Shown piece by piece: positions 41,838-49,128 of a stretch of 64,000 nt of DNA (position 1 is its first letter; the number at the start of each line of letters is the position of its first letter). The translations under genes were made by a program, and so were the position numbers. The DNA comes from CAYRHN01 sp964424115 (GTDB lineage: Bacteria > Chloroflexota > Anaerolineae > Anaerolineales > Anaerolineaceae). The notes below the pieces were generated by a model. It saw only the letters and a list, made by a program, of their open reading frames with translations. It was not told where the DNA came from and did not search any database. Where the stretch lies: the NCBI GenBank assembly GCA_964424115.1, contig CAYRHN010000006.1:62001-126000 (forward strand), given 5' to 3'.

Positions 41838-42719
41838 ATGCGCTTTGGGATCGAGACGATGCAATTGAAAGAAATGATGCCGCCGGGAGCCAGACCGGAG
41901 GAAGTGCTGCCGCGCCTGGCAGGCTTCGACGGGGTGGCGCTGGTGGAGGCCATGGCCAGGGCCGGGTTCAAGCTGATCGAACTGAGCGGCGACCTGGTGC
42001 TGTTCTTTCCGCAGGTGTACGCCCCGCCCCAGATCGAACGGCTGGCGGAGTTGAAGGCCCGCCTGGGTTTGCAGTTCACCTGCCACCTGCCGCTCTGGTC
42101 GGTGGAACCGTCCACGCCCCTCTCGCCGGTACGCGAAGGTTCGATGCGCGCGCTGGTGGAGTGCCTGAAGGCGGTCCAGCCGCTGGAGCCGGAGAGCTAC
42201 GTGCTGCACGCCACCGGGGCGCTGGCCGCGGAGTTTTATCGCATGCGCATTCCTGAGGTAGCCCGCGCGGTGGTGCTGCAGCGTTTCCAGCAGGGCGCCT
42301 CGGCCACGATCGGCGCTCTGTTGGCCGAGACCGGCCTGCCCTCGCGCAAGCTGGCGCTGGAGACGATCGAATTCCCGCTGGAATTGATGCTGCAACTGGC
42401 TGAGCAGCACGATACCTCGATCTGCCTGGATACCGGGCATGTGCTGGCCGGCTTCTCAGGGGCGGTGCCGTTCTTTGACGCGCTGGAGAAAATCCTGCCG
42501 CGCCTGGGGCACATGCACCTGCACGATTGCCCGGATTATATGCGCACCGGTGTGCTGGGCTACGGCAAGGATCACCAGCCGCTGGGCACTGGCGACCTGG
42601 ATGTGCCGCGCCTGTTTGCCCGCCTGGAGGAAGCCCGCTATAACGGCCCGATCATCTTCGAATTGGAGGTGGAGGAGGCCCGGCGCTCTCTGGAAGTGGT
42701 GCGGAAGTGGGCATCGTAG
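41838..42719 (+). CDS. Sugar phosphate isomerase/epimerase-type TIM barrel
   Basis: A 293-residue protein of the xylose-isomerase-like/AP-endonuclease-2 superfamily. It has F-K-L-I-E-L-S-G-D, F-T-C-H-L-P, K-L-A-L-E-T-I-E, I-C-L-D-T-G-H-V-L, M-H-L-H-D-C-P and I-F-E-L-E-V-E, which supply metal-binding Glu, Asp and His. ATG at 41838 is set by TTGGAGG 5 nt upstream. It sits before an MFS sugar-type transporter, suggesting carbohydrate or polyol metabolism. Confidence 0.82.
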   Translation: MRFGIETMQLKEMMPPGARPEEVLPRLAGFDGVALVEAMARAGFKLIELSGDLVLFFPQVYAPPQIERLAELKARLGLQFTCHLPLWSVEPSTPLSPVREGSMRALVECLKAVQPLEPESYVLHATGALAAEFYRMRIPEVARAVVLQRFQQGASATIGALLAETGLPSRKLALETIEFPLELMLQLAEQHDTSICLDTGHVLAGFSGAVPFFDALEKILPRLGHMHLHDCPDYMRTGVLGYGKDHQPLGTGDLDVPRLFARLEEARYNGPIIFELEVEEARRSLEVVRKWAS

Positions 42720-42803
42720 GGCAAGACGGCAGAGAATTAACCCGTGGGAGCGGGTTCGGAGTCCGCCGGTATTCAAAATAATCCACGAAAGAAAGGACGC
42801 ACA

Positions 42804-44249
42804 ATGAAGAGACTGCACTGGTATGATTATCTTTCGATCAATTCTTTTACCCTGGGGTTCAACCTGGCCACATCCACCATCACCCCCATCCTGCTGCCGT
42901 ACCTGGTGGTGCTGTTCATGCCGGTGGAGGAGAAGAACACCCACCTAGCCACAGTGCGGGTGATCGGCCTGGCAGTGGCCATGCTGATCCAGCCGCTCTT
43001 TGGGATGTTGAGCGACCGCAGCACTTCGCGCTACGGGCGGCGGCGCCCGTTCATCGTGGGTGGCACGCTGATCAACATCCTCTGCCTGGTGCTGGTCGGC
43101 TTCACCCCTTCGCTGCTGGTGGCCGGCGAAGCTGCCAGCGGGGTCACCTGGGCCTTCCTGGCGCTGATCGCCTGCATCGTGGTGATGCAGTTTGGCGCCA
43201 ACATCAGCATGGGCGCCTTCCAGGGGTTGATCCCCGATCTGGTGCCGGAAGATCAGCGCGGGCGGGCCTCGGGGGTCAAGTCGATCATGGAACTGCTGCC
43301 GATCTTCCTGGTTATCTTCATCGGTCCGCTGGTGGATAAGGGGAAGATCTGGCCGGTGGTGGGCATCCTGATCGGCGGATTTGCGCTGGTCAATATCATC
43401 ACCGTCCTGTTCGTCAAGGAAGAGCCGCTTAAGGAGAAGCCGACCGACTCCATCCGCGAACCGTTCTGGCGCATCGTGGCGCTGACGGCCATCTTTGTGG
43501 TGGTCACGCAGCTGGCGGTGTGGCTGGTGAAGGCCAGCGGCGACTGGCTGGACAAGGGCACCGCATCGGTGGCGGCGCAGGTGGCGTTGGTGGGGGGCAT
43601 AGGCCTGTTGGGGATGATCGGCTCGATCGTGATCGGCGTGTACTTTGGCGCCTGGGTGGGGGTGGGCAAGGAAGCCCACCAGCAGAAGTCGTTCATCTGG
43701 TGGGTGGTCAACCGCCTGCTCTACCTGGCGGCGATCGGCTCGATCCAGGGTTTTGCGCAATATTACCTGGCGGATGTGATCAAGGTTTCCAACCCGGCCG
43801 GGCAGTCCAGCCTGTTGCTGGCGATCGTGGGCGGTTTCCTGCTGCCCTCGGCGATGGGGGCAGGTTGGCTTTCCGACCGGATCGGGCGCAAGCTGCTCAT
43901 CTCGATCGCCGGGCTGGTGGCGGCTGCCGGGGCGGGGCTGCTGCTGGTAGCGCAGAGCATGACCATGGTGCTGATCTGCGGCGGTATCCTGGGGTTGGCA
44001 ACCGGCACCTTCTATGCGGTCAACTGGGCGCTGGGTACCGACCTGGTGCCCAAGGAGAAGGCCGGGCGCTACCTGGGCATTTCCAACCTGGCCGGGGCCG
44101 GAGCGGGGATCGTTGGGGCGGGCATCGGCGGGCCGATGGCGACTTTCTTCAATAACAATGTCCAGCCGGGGTTGGGTTACCTGGTCATCTTCGGCATCTA
44201 TGCCGTGCTGTTCCTGCTTTCCACCCTGGCGCTGCGGAAGGTCAAATAA
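42804..44249 (+). CDS. MFS transporter, sugar/cation symporter type
   Basis: A 481-residue membrane protein with about 12 transmembrane helices. Loop 2-3 carries G-M-L-S-D-R-S-T-S-R-Y-G-R-R-R-P, the signature of sucrose/GPH-like symporters, and a second G-W-L-S-D-R-I-G-R-K occurs in the second half. It probably imports a glycoside or sugar. AAAGGA precedes the ATG at 42804. It is likely co-transcribed with the epimerase gene and ends at a 15-bp hairpin. Confidence 0.88.
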   Translation: MKRLHWYDYLSINSFTLGFNLATSTITPILLPYLVVLFMPVEEKNTHLATVRVIGLAVAMLIQPLFGMLSDRSTSRYGRRRPFIVGGTLINILCLVLVGFTPSLLVAGEAASGVTWAFLALIACIVVMQFGANISMGAFQGLIPDLVPEDQRGRASGVKSIMELLPIFLVIFIGPLVDKGKIWPVVGILIGGFALVNIITVLFVKEEPLKEKPTDSIREPFWRIVALTAIFVVVTQLAVWLVKASGDWLDKGTASVAAQVALVGGIGLLGMIGSIVIGVYFGAWVGVGKEAHQQKSFIWWVVNRLLYLAAIGSIQGFAQYYLADVIKVSNPAGQSSLLLAIVGGFLLPSAMGAGWLSDRIGRKLLISIAGLVAAAGAGLLLVAQSMTMVLICGGILGLATGTFYAVNWALGTDLVPKEKAGRYLGISNLAGAGAGIVGAGIGGPMATFFNNNVQPGLGYLVIFGIYAVLFLLSTLALRKVK

Positions 44250-44259
44250 ATCCATTCAG

Positions 44260-44294
44260 GCCGGGTTTCGACGGCGCAACCGTCGAAACCCGGC
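44260..44294. terminator. 15-bp perfect hairpin between convergent genes
   Basis: GCCGGGTTTCGACGG (44260-44274) and CCGTCGAAACCCGGC (44280-44294) form a perfect stem with a CGCAA loop. It lies 10 bp after the MFS stop and 7 bp before the sortase stop, so it can end both transcripts. No T-run is present on the plus strand. Confidence 0.7.
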
Positions 44295-44301
44295 GAAAAT
44301 G

Positions 44302-45078
44302 CTAAGGAAGGTATTGATGCCCCACCGGGACGGCCACGATGATGACCCGGTGGGTGTTGTTGTCAGGGGGCCAGCAGGTGACCAGGGTGAGGCGTTCGTC
44401 GGTGGAGCGCTCGATCCACTGCGCATTCTCCAGGCGCAGGGCCAGCTTCTGGTTCTTCTCCGGCAGGATCATGGTGTTGGCGACGGTATAGGTGAACTGC
44501 CAGCTGCCGGAATAGACCGTGATCAGGTCGCCGGATTGCAGGTCCTTGAGGCCCTTGAAGACCTCGCCGTACACGTTATGGTGTCCGTTGAGGACGGTGT
44601 TGCCGGGCTTGCCGAGGGTGGCGGAATCGCCTTGCCAACCGGCAGCAAACTCGTCTGGGGCCAGCCACTGGTTGTAATCCTGTTCGTAGCCCTTGACCAC
44701 GCGCAGGCCGGCGGGAATGACCGGGGCATCCAGGCCGATCTTTTCGATCACGATCCGGTCGGGGATCAGATTGTCGGGGATCTCGACGGGCTGGGTCGTC
44801 AGCGTGGCTGTGGCAGCCAGTTGCGCTTCAGCCCGGGCAGCCGGGTTGGCGGCCGGCAGGGTGGGCGCGCCGGTGGTGGAGTGGACCGGCTGAGCGATGG
44901 GGGCATAGCCAGCCTGCACCTCCCCGGCGGAGTATTCGGCCAGGGTGGAGAAATCTGGGTCGGAGGCATCGGCGGGGGCGGGGTTGCCGGCGTTTGGGGT
45001 GAAGACGCCAAACACCGCGCTGGAGATCACTGCCAGGCCGGCAAGGATGAAGAGGATGGAGGAAAGACTGGTTTTCAT
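44302..45078 (-). CDS. Sortase family transpeptidase
   Basis: A 258-residue protein. An N-terminal membrane anchor (5-27) is followed by a Pro/Ala/Thr-rich linker and the sortase barrel from about 100. Catalytic candidates are His166 (or 167) in N-T-V-L-N-G-H-H-N, Cys235 in L-T-L-V-T-C-W-P and Arg244 in N-N-T-H-R-V-I-I-V-A. It would cleave an LPxTG-like signal and attach the protein to the cell surface. The probable substrate is encoded just upstream on the same strand (45147-46580). Confidence 0.9.
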   Translation of the reverse strand: MKTSLSSILFILAGLAVISSAVFGVFTPNAGNPAPADASDPDFSTLAEYSAGEVQAGYAPIAQPVHSTTGAPTLPAANPAARAEAQLAATATLTTQPVEIPDNLIPDRIVIEKIGLDAPVIPAGLRVVKGYEQDYNQWLAPDEFAAGWQGDSATLGKPGNTVLNGHHNVYGEVFKGLKDLQSGDLITVYSGSWQFTYTVANTMILPEKNQKLALRLENAQWIERSTDERLTLVTCWPPDNNTHRVIIVAVPVGHQYLP

Positions 45079-45096
45079 AGCCGTGTGCCTTAAAGC

Positions 45097-45127
45097 GACC
45101 TGTGAGGTCTCACCGACCTCACAGGTC
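45097..45127 (-). terminator. Intercistronic 12-bp hairpin
   Basis: GACCTGTGAGGT (45097-45108) and ACCTCACAGGTC (45116-45127) form a perfect stem with a 7-nt loop between the sortase substrate and sortase genes. It could reduce read-through so that substrate is made in excess of the enzyme, or stabilise mRNA. Confidence 0.6.
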
Positions 45128-45146
45128 TGGGATCATTTGAGGATCG

Positions 45147-46580
45147 TTATTTGTTATAGCGTTTGGAGGCGCCCTGGAAGACCATGCCGAGGCCGATCAG
45201 CGCCAGACCGAGGTTGATCAGTTGCCCGTGGAGGGGCGAGAGTGGGGCGCCGCTGCCCAGATCCACACCCGTGACCGGGATCAGCACGCCGGGGGTAGTG
45301 CGGGGGGCGGGCAAGGTCGAGACGGGGGTCTTGGTGGGAGGAACGGGGGTGTCCTCGGTTTCGATCGGGGTGGGGGTGTAGGTGGGGGTGGGCTGGTCGA
45401 AGCAGGTGCGCGTGGCCACAACGCTGTTTTCGCGCACAGGCAGGTCGCCAAAGGTGTAGCGGAGGGTCAACGTGTGGTCGCCGGGAGAGGTGAAGAAGGT
45501 GAAGGTGTTGTTGGCTGGAACCGTGCCGCCGCCGTTTTCAGCGCCGCCAACGATCTCCCAGCTAAAATCGACCGGGAAGGGATTGGGATTGGTGACCGTC
45601 CACTGCTGTTGGATGCCCTCCAGACACTTATAGACCACTTCCAGGTCGAGCAGGTTGACCTCGGTGGCGGTGGGGGTAAAGGTGGGGGTCTCGGTGGCGG
45701 TGAAGGTAGGCGTGAAGGTGGGCGTGTTGGTGGGCGTGTAGGTCGGAGTATTGGTGGGGGTATTGGTCGGAGTATCCGTGGGCGTGTTGGTAGGCGTGTT
45801 GGTCGGGGTATCGGTCGGCGTATTGGTGAACTGCGGGGTATTGGTAGGCGTGTTGGATACTACCGGCGTGTTGGTGGGCGTGTAGGTCGGGGTGTTGGTG
45901 GGCGTATTGGTGGGTGTGTTGGTGGGCGTATTGGTGGGTGTGTTGGTGGGCGTATTGGTCGGGGTTTTGGTAGGTGTATTGGTCGGCGTATTGGTAGCCG
46001 TGTTGACCGGGGTGTTGGTGGGGGTAAAGGTGGGCGTATTGGTAGCCGTGTTGACCGGGGTGTTGGTGGGGGTAAAGGTGGGTGTATTGGCCGGAGTGCT
46101 GGTCTTGGTGGCGGTGGGCGTATTGGTAGGCGCCGCGCAGGAGAGGATCGAGCACTGAGACGACCACAGCTCACCGGTACCTGGGTGTCCGGGGCGCTGG
46201 AGGGCGCGGAACATGTAGTTGCCGGCCACGCCGTTGGGATTGTAGGTGAGGGTGTAGGATTGGCCCGAGGCCAGGGCGGGGATGGTGCCGCTGGCGACCA
46301 CCGTGCCGGACTTGGGATTGCCGGTGGCGGCGTAGTAGACCTCATAGGTGGTGGTGCCATCCATGTTGCCGCTGCCGGAGTTGGTGATGACAGCGCTGAC
46401 CTGGGTACAGTCGCTGGAACAGGAACCGGTGAAGGAAAGCGAGGATTTATCCCAATTCACGGTGGCCTGGGCGGGTGTGGCGTAAGTGCCAAGGACGATA
46501 CCGGTAATCAGAATTGCAACCCCCAGAGAATAGGCCGCAGCGGCCAGCCGTTTAAGGATCTTGTGCATTGAGTGCTTCAT
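45147..46580 (-). CDS. Thr-Pro-Asn repeat surface protein, likely sortase substrate
   Basis: A protein of 477 residues. A signal peptide ends near A-T-P-A-Q-A (about 39). An N-terminal beta-domain (about 40-145, CSSDCTQVSAVITNSGSGNM) is followed by about 140-150 residues of TNTP-type repeats. A second beta-domain comes next (L-D-L-E-V-V-Y-K-C through ENSVVATRTC), then a second TP linker. The C-terminus has IPVTG at 434-438, a hydrophobic segment L-I-N-L-G-L-A-L-I-G-L-G and a basic tail S-K-R-Y-N-K, the layout of a sortase sorting signal. ATG at 46580 follows GGGAGGAAG. A likely wall-anchored stalk protein. Confidence 0.8.
   Translation of the reverse strand: MKHSMHKILKRLAAAAYSLGVAILITGIVLGTYATPAQATVNWDKSSLSFTGSCSSDCTQVSAVITNSGSGNMDGTTTYEVYYAATGNPKSGTVVASGTIPALASGQSYTLTYNPNGVAGNYMFRALQRPGHPGTGELWSSQCSILSCAAPTNTPTATKTSTPANTPTFTPTNTPVNTATNTPTFTPTNTPVNTATNTPTNTPTKTPTNTPTNTPTNTPTNTPTNTPTNTPTYTPTNTPVVSNTPTNTPQFTNTPTDTPTNTPTNTPTDTPTNTPTNTPTYTPTNTPTFTPTFTATETPTFTPTATEVNLLDLEVVYKCLEGIQQQWTVTNPNPFPVDFSWEIVGGAENGGGTVPANNTFTFFTSPGDHTLTLRYTFGDLPVRENSVVATRTCFDQPTPTYTPTPIETEDTPVPPTKTPVSTLPAPRTTPGVLIPVTGVDLGSGAPLSPLHGQLINLGLALIGLGMVFQGASKRYNK
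45670..46130 (-). repeat. TNTP-coding minisatellite
   Basis: A 12-nt unit encoding T-N-T-P, often doubled to 24 nt with variants such as T-F-T-P and V-N-T-A, fills most of this interval. The opposite strand reads as a false Val/Gly-rich frame. Length variation between strains is expected. Confidence 0.85.
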
Positions 46581-46925
46581 TCGAGCTTCCTCCCGAAAAA
46601 GATTACGGCCGGTTTCGCCACTGGCTCCCTGAAGATCTTGCCCCGCAGCTCGGGCAGGGCCGGCGACCAAAATGAGATCTTCAGATCAACGCTTCCTGTT
46701 GTATATTCTGGACAATTTTTATCCAAATTATAAGGATATTATACATAATCGCGAGGACGATGTCAAATTCTTCTCGTTGAAAAAGACTATTTATAGACTA
46801 TGAATGGATTTTTGTCTGATGGGATTGCGAAAATCTCATCGCTCATCGGCAAGCGGTACTTTAAGAGAAGAAATCCCCCTTCAGGACACTCAGGCACAAA
46901 GAATGCTTGTAGACGGGCAGCGCAG
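46581..46925 (-). promoter_or_regulatory. Consensus promoter and structured leader of the sortase operon
   Basis: On the minus strand TTGACA (46766-46761) and TATAAT (46743-46738) have an ideal 17-bp spacer. The predicted start near 46731 leaves about a 150-nt leader. In it AGATCTTCAG (46675-46684) pairs perfectly with CTGAAGATCT (46629-46638) around a small inner TGCCC/GGGCA stem (46639-46643 and 46652-46656). The sequence GGAGCCAGTGGCGAAACCGG follows before the ribosome-binding site. The structure may be regulatory; I could not match it to a known riboswitch class. No gene is seen in this interval. Confidence 0.6.
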
Positions 46926-48245
46926 TTATTCGTCTTGCGAGTTAACCGACTCCATGTACTCGCGGATCGGCTCGAAGCCGACCATTTTTTCATAATAGAA
47001 GTTGTTGACCAGGTTGATCACCTCGGCGCGGGCGGATTCAGCCTGGGGCGAAAGCTGCTCGCCGGGGTTTTGTTTGGTCAGTAGATCGCGCAGGCGCAGC
47101 AGCAGGCGGACGATCTCCGTCTCCTGCTCGCCTTCCAGCAGATCCACCACGGTCAGGATCAGCTGGTCGGCCTGGCCGAGCACATGGGTGATGGGGATGC
47201 TGGCGCCGGGGCGGCAGGATTCGTCCATGGTGCGGATTAAGGCCCACACCTGGTAAAGCACGGTGGCCGGCTCATCGAACAGCTCGCGCAGGAAGGCCGC
47301 CTCCTGGTAGCGCCCGGTCAGGCGGAAGATGTTGTACATGCGCTTGGCGGCTTTGCCGTAGTTGATATCGCGGGTGAGGTATTTCTTGACCTCGTGCTGC
47401 AGCTGCTGGATATAGTGCTCCATGGCATCGGAGGAAACGTGCTGCTTGAGGCGGGTGAAGAGCGGAATATCATCCGCATCCAGGTAGACCTCCTGGAAGT
47501 AGGGGTCCAGATAGCCGTCCAGGGGGATGATGCTGCCGTCCGGGGCTTCCCAGGTGACATCCAGCATGTTGCTGGCGTTAACCAGGCGGTGATGGGCCGG
47601 GTCGGCAACGATCCAATCCAGCTTGACCCAGCCGGAGTTCTGGCAGGCTTCCTCCCAGGTGAAGGTGTAAGGCGTGTTATCTGCGGCGCGTACCAGCGTC
47701 AGCTGCCCGGCCTCGACTTCTTCCGCCGACCAGGAGACCGGCGTGCCGGCGCGCAGGCGCTTGCCGCCGCGCAGGGTATCGCAAGGAAATTCGCCGAACT
47801 TGACCTCCATCAACTGGTGGGTGGCACCTTTGCGGGTGGCGAGGGCTTTCTGGCGCAGCAGGCTGCCCAGGACGCGCCCGGCTTCCTCGCGGGAAGGGGC
47901 GGAAATGTTAACCCGCTCGAAGAAATCTGCATCGCCGGGATAGGTTTGGATCTTGGATTGGGCGGCAGAACCGGAGAGGGCCAGGGCGGTCTCCACCTGG
48001 CCGGTCACGTTTTCGATGCCGACCAACTTGCCGATCCGGCGGAAATGGGCCAGCTCGACGGGGGAGAAATCCAGCATGCTGACGCGGTGGCCGAAGGTGC
48101 CGCTCTTGCGGTCGACCAGGATCGATTCGTTCTGCAGATCGCTGATGGCCTTGAGCCATTCCTGGGCGGCCTGCTCGTCGATGTGCACGCCCAGGCGGTG
48201 GGCGGAGTCGATGATCTGCTGCAGTTCAGGGGAGGGAGGGGTCAT
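46926..48245 (-). CDS. Protein with nucleotidyltransferase-fold signature
   Basis: A protein of 439 residues without signal peptide or membrane segments. Residues 89-107 read A-L-S-G-S then 11 residues, then D-A-D-F, matching the hG[GS]x(9-13)Dh[DE]h signature of the polymerase-beta-like nucleotidyltransferase fold. A third acidic residue may be Glu147 in HQLMEVKFGEF. The rest contains an S-W-S-A-E-E region and a helical C-terminus (240-430). No named family was recognised. ATG at 48245 is preferred because the longer frame adds a spurious hydrophobic segment. It stands alone upstream of the RelE/HTH pair (divergent). Confidence 0.55.
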   Translation of the reverse strand: MTPPSPELQQIIDSAHRLGVHIDEQAAQEWLKAISDLQNESILVDRKSGTFGHRVSMLDFSPVELAHFRRIGKLVGIENVTGQVETALALSGSAAQSKIQTYPGDADFFERVNISAPSREEAGRVLGSLLRQKALATRKGATHQLMEVKFGEFPCDTLRGGKRLRAGTPVSWSAEEVEAGQLTLVRAADNTPYTFTWEEACQNSGWVKLDWIVADPAHHRLVNASNMLDVTWEAPDGSIIPLDGYLDPYFQEVYLDADDIPLFTRLKQHVSSDAMEHYIQQLQHEVKKYLTRDINYGKAAKRMYNIFRLTGRYQEAAFLRELFDEPATVLYQVWALIRTMDESCRPGASIPITHVLGQADQLILTVVDLLEGEQETEIVRLLLRLRDLLTKQNPGEQLSPQAESARAEVINLVNNFYYEKMVGFEPIREYMESVNSQDE

Positions 48246-48431
48246 GGGGAAAGGTCCTCGCTGGATCAGGATAATGACAATGATAGCATAGATCGCCGGG
48301 AAGAGAGATTGGAGATATACCCATCCATTATCCATCTTTTGGCGCTCAACCGGATCAACCGTCTCGCTTCATTCGTATTCGGCGTGGGGGGCTGCGGCGA
48401 TAGTAGAATAGTTAATATAATACTTGATTTA

Positions 48432-48452
48432 ATATTAGCTATGTGCTAATAT
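48432..48452. promoter_or_regulatory. Palindromic operator of the toxin-antitoxin pair
   Basis: ATATTAGC (48432-48439) and GCTAATAT (48445-48452) are perfect 8-bp arms with a 5-bp spacer. The right arm overlaps a TATAAT -10-like box (48450-48455). The antitoxin HTH domain probably binds here for autoregulation. Confidence 0.6.
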
Positions 48453-48458
48453 AATCCT

Positions 48459-48716
48459 GTGTACCGGATCACGTTCACCAAACAGGCCGTGCGAGATCTG
48501 CGGAAGATGCCGCGGGATACAGCCTTGTTGGTGCGCCAGAAGCTGGAATTGCTGGCGCAGGACCCATTTGCCAAAAGGAACAGCGCAACCAGGCTGCAAG
48601 GCCGCGAAGGCTACCGCTTGCGGGTCGGCGATTGGCGCGTGATCTACGAGATCGACCAGCAGGAAATTGTCATCCTGGTGCTGAAAGTTGCGCCGCGTAG
48701 AGAGGTGTATAAATGA
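48459..48716 (+). CDS. RelE/ParE-family toxin
   Basis: An 85-residue protein with the RelE fold pattern: Y-R-I-T-F-T-K-Q-A-V-R-D-L-R-K-M, R-L-Q-G-R-E-G-Y-R-L-R-V-G-D-W-R-V-I-Y-E-I and a C-terminal R-R-E-V-Y. RelE-type toxins cleave mRNA at the ribosome. The start is GTG, 3 nt after a TATAAT, with no ribosome-binding site, so it may be leaderless or transcribed from further upstream. It overlaps the antitoxin gene by 4 bp, toxin first, an order seen in HigBA-like systems. Confidence 0.8.
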   Translation: MYRITFTKQAVRDLRKMPRDTALLVRQKLELLAQDPFAKRNSATRLQGREGYRLRVGDWRVIYEIDQQEIVILVLKVAPRREVYK

Positions 48717-49087
48717 CCGTACAGGTGATTGAACGCGATGGAAAACCCGAATGGGCGATCCTGCCGTATGAACAATATTTGAATCTGCTGGAGCAGGCTG
48801 AAATGCTGGAAGATGTGCGCGAATACGACCGGGTCAAGGCGGCCGTGGAAAAAGGCGAAGAAGAAGCACTGCCGGCGGAGGTAGCCTACGCGTTGATCGA
48901 TGGAGAAAATCCTTTGAAGGTGTGGCGCGAATACCGCCGCATGACCCAGGCGCAGGTGGCGAAGGTGGCGGGGGTGAGCGTGCCGTACCTATCGCAGATC
49001 GAAGCGGGCAAACGTGAACCGTCGCTGCGCGTGCTGGCCGCGGCTGCACACGCCCTGGGAGTGACCCTGGACGATCTGGTGCCGTGA
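48713..49087 (+). CDS. HTH-domain antitoxin with Phd-like N-terminus
   Basis: A 124-residue protein. The N-terminal 50 residues (V-Q-V-I-E-R-D-G-K-P-E-W-A-I-L-P-Y-E-Q-Y) look like a Phd/YefM-type or toxin-binding segment. The C-terminal Xre-type helix-turn-helix is M-T-Q-A-Q-V-A-K-V-A-G-V-S-V-P-Y-L-S. It probably neutralises the RelE-like toxin and represses the operon at 48432-48452. Combining both module types in one antitoxin is less usual than either alone. Confidence 0.75.
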   Translation: MTVQVIERDGKPEWAILPYEQYLNLLEQAEMLEDVREYDRVKAAVEKGEEEALPAEVAYALIDGENPLKVWREYRRMTQAQVAKVAGVSVPYLSQIEAGKREPSLRVLAAAAHALGVTLDDLVP

Positions 49088-49115
49088 TCCCTGACCAAGG
49101 GGGGCTTTTCTGGCT

Positions 49116-49128
49116 TATAATACTGATA
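49116..49128 (+). promoter_or_regulatory. -10 box placed for a leaderless transcript
   Basis: TATAAT at 49116-49121 is followed by 6 nt and the ATG of the DHH-CBS gene. No ribosome-binding site lies between. Third case of this exact spacing in the window. Confidence 0.5.

Noticed and set aside
45670..46130. Regular short repeats resembling a CRISPR or tandem array
   Set aside because: They are in-frame 12/24-nt units coding for T-N-T-P in the wall protein; there are no unique spacers. The Val/Gly/Arg-rich frame on the other strand is a shadow of these codons.
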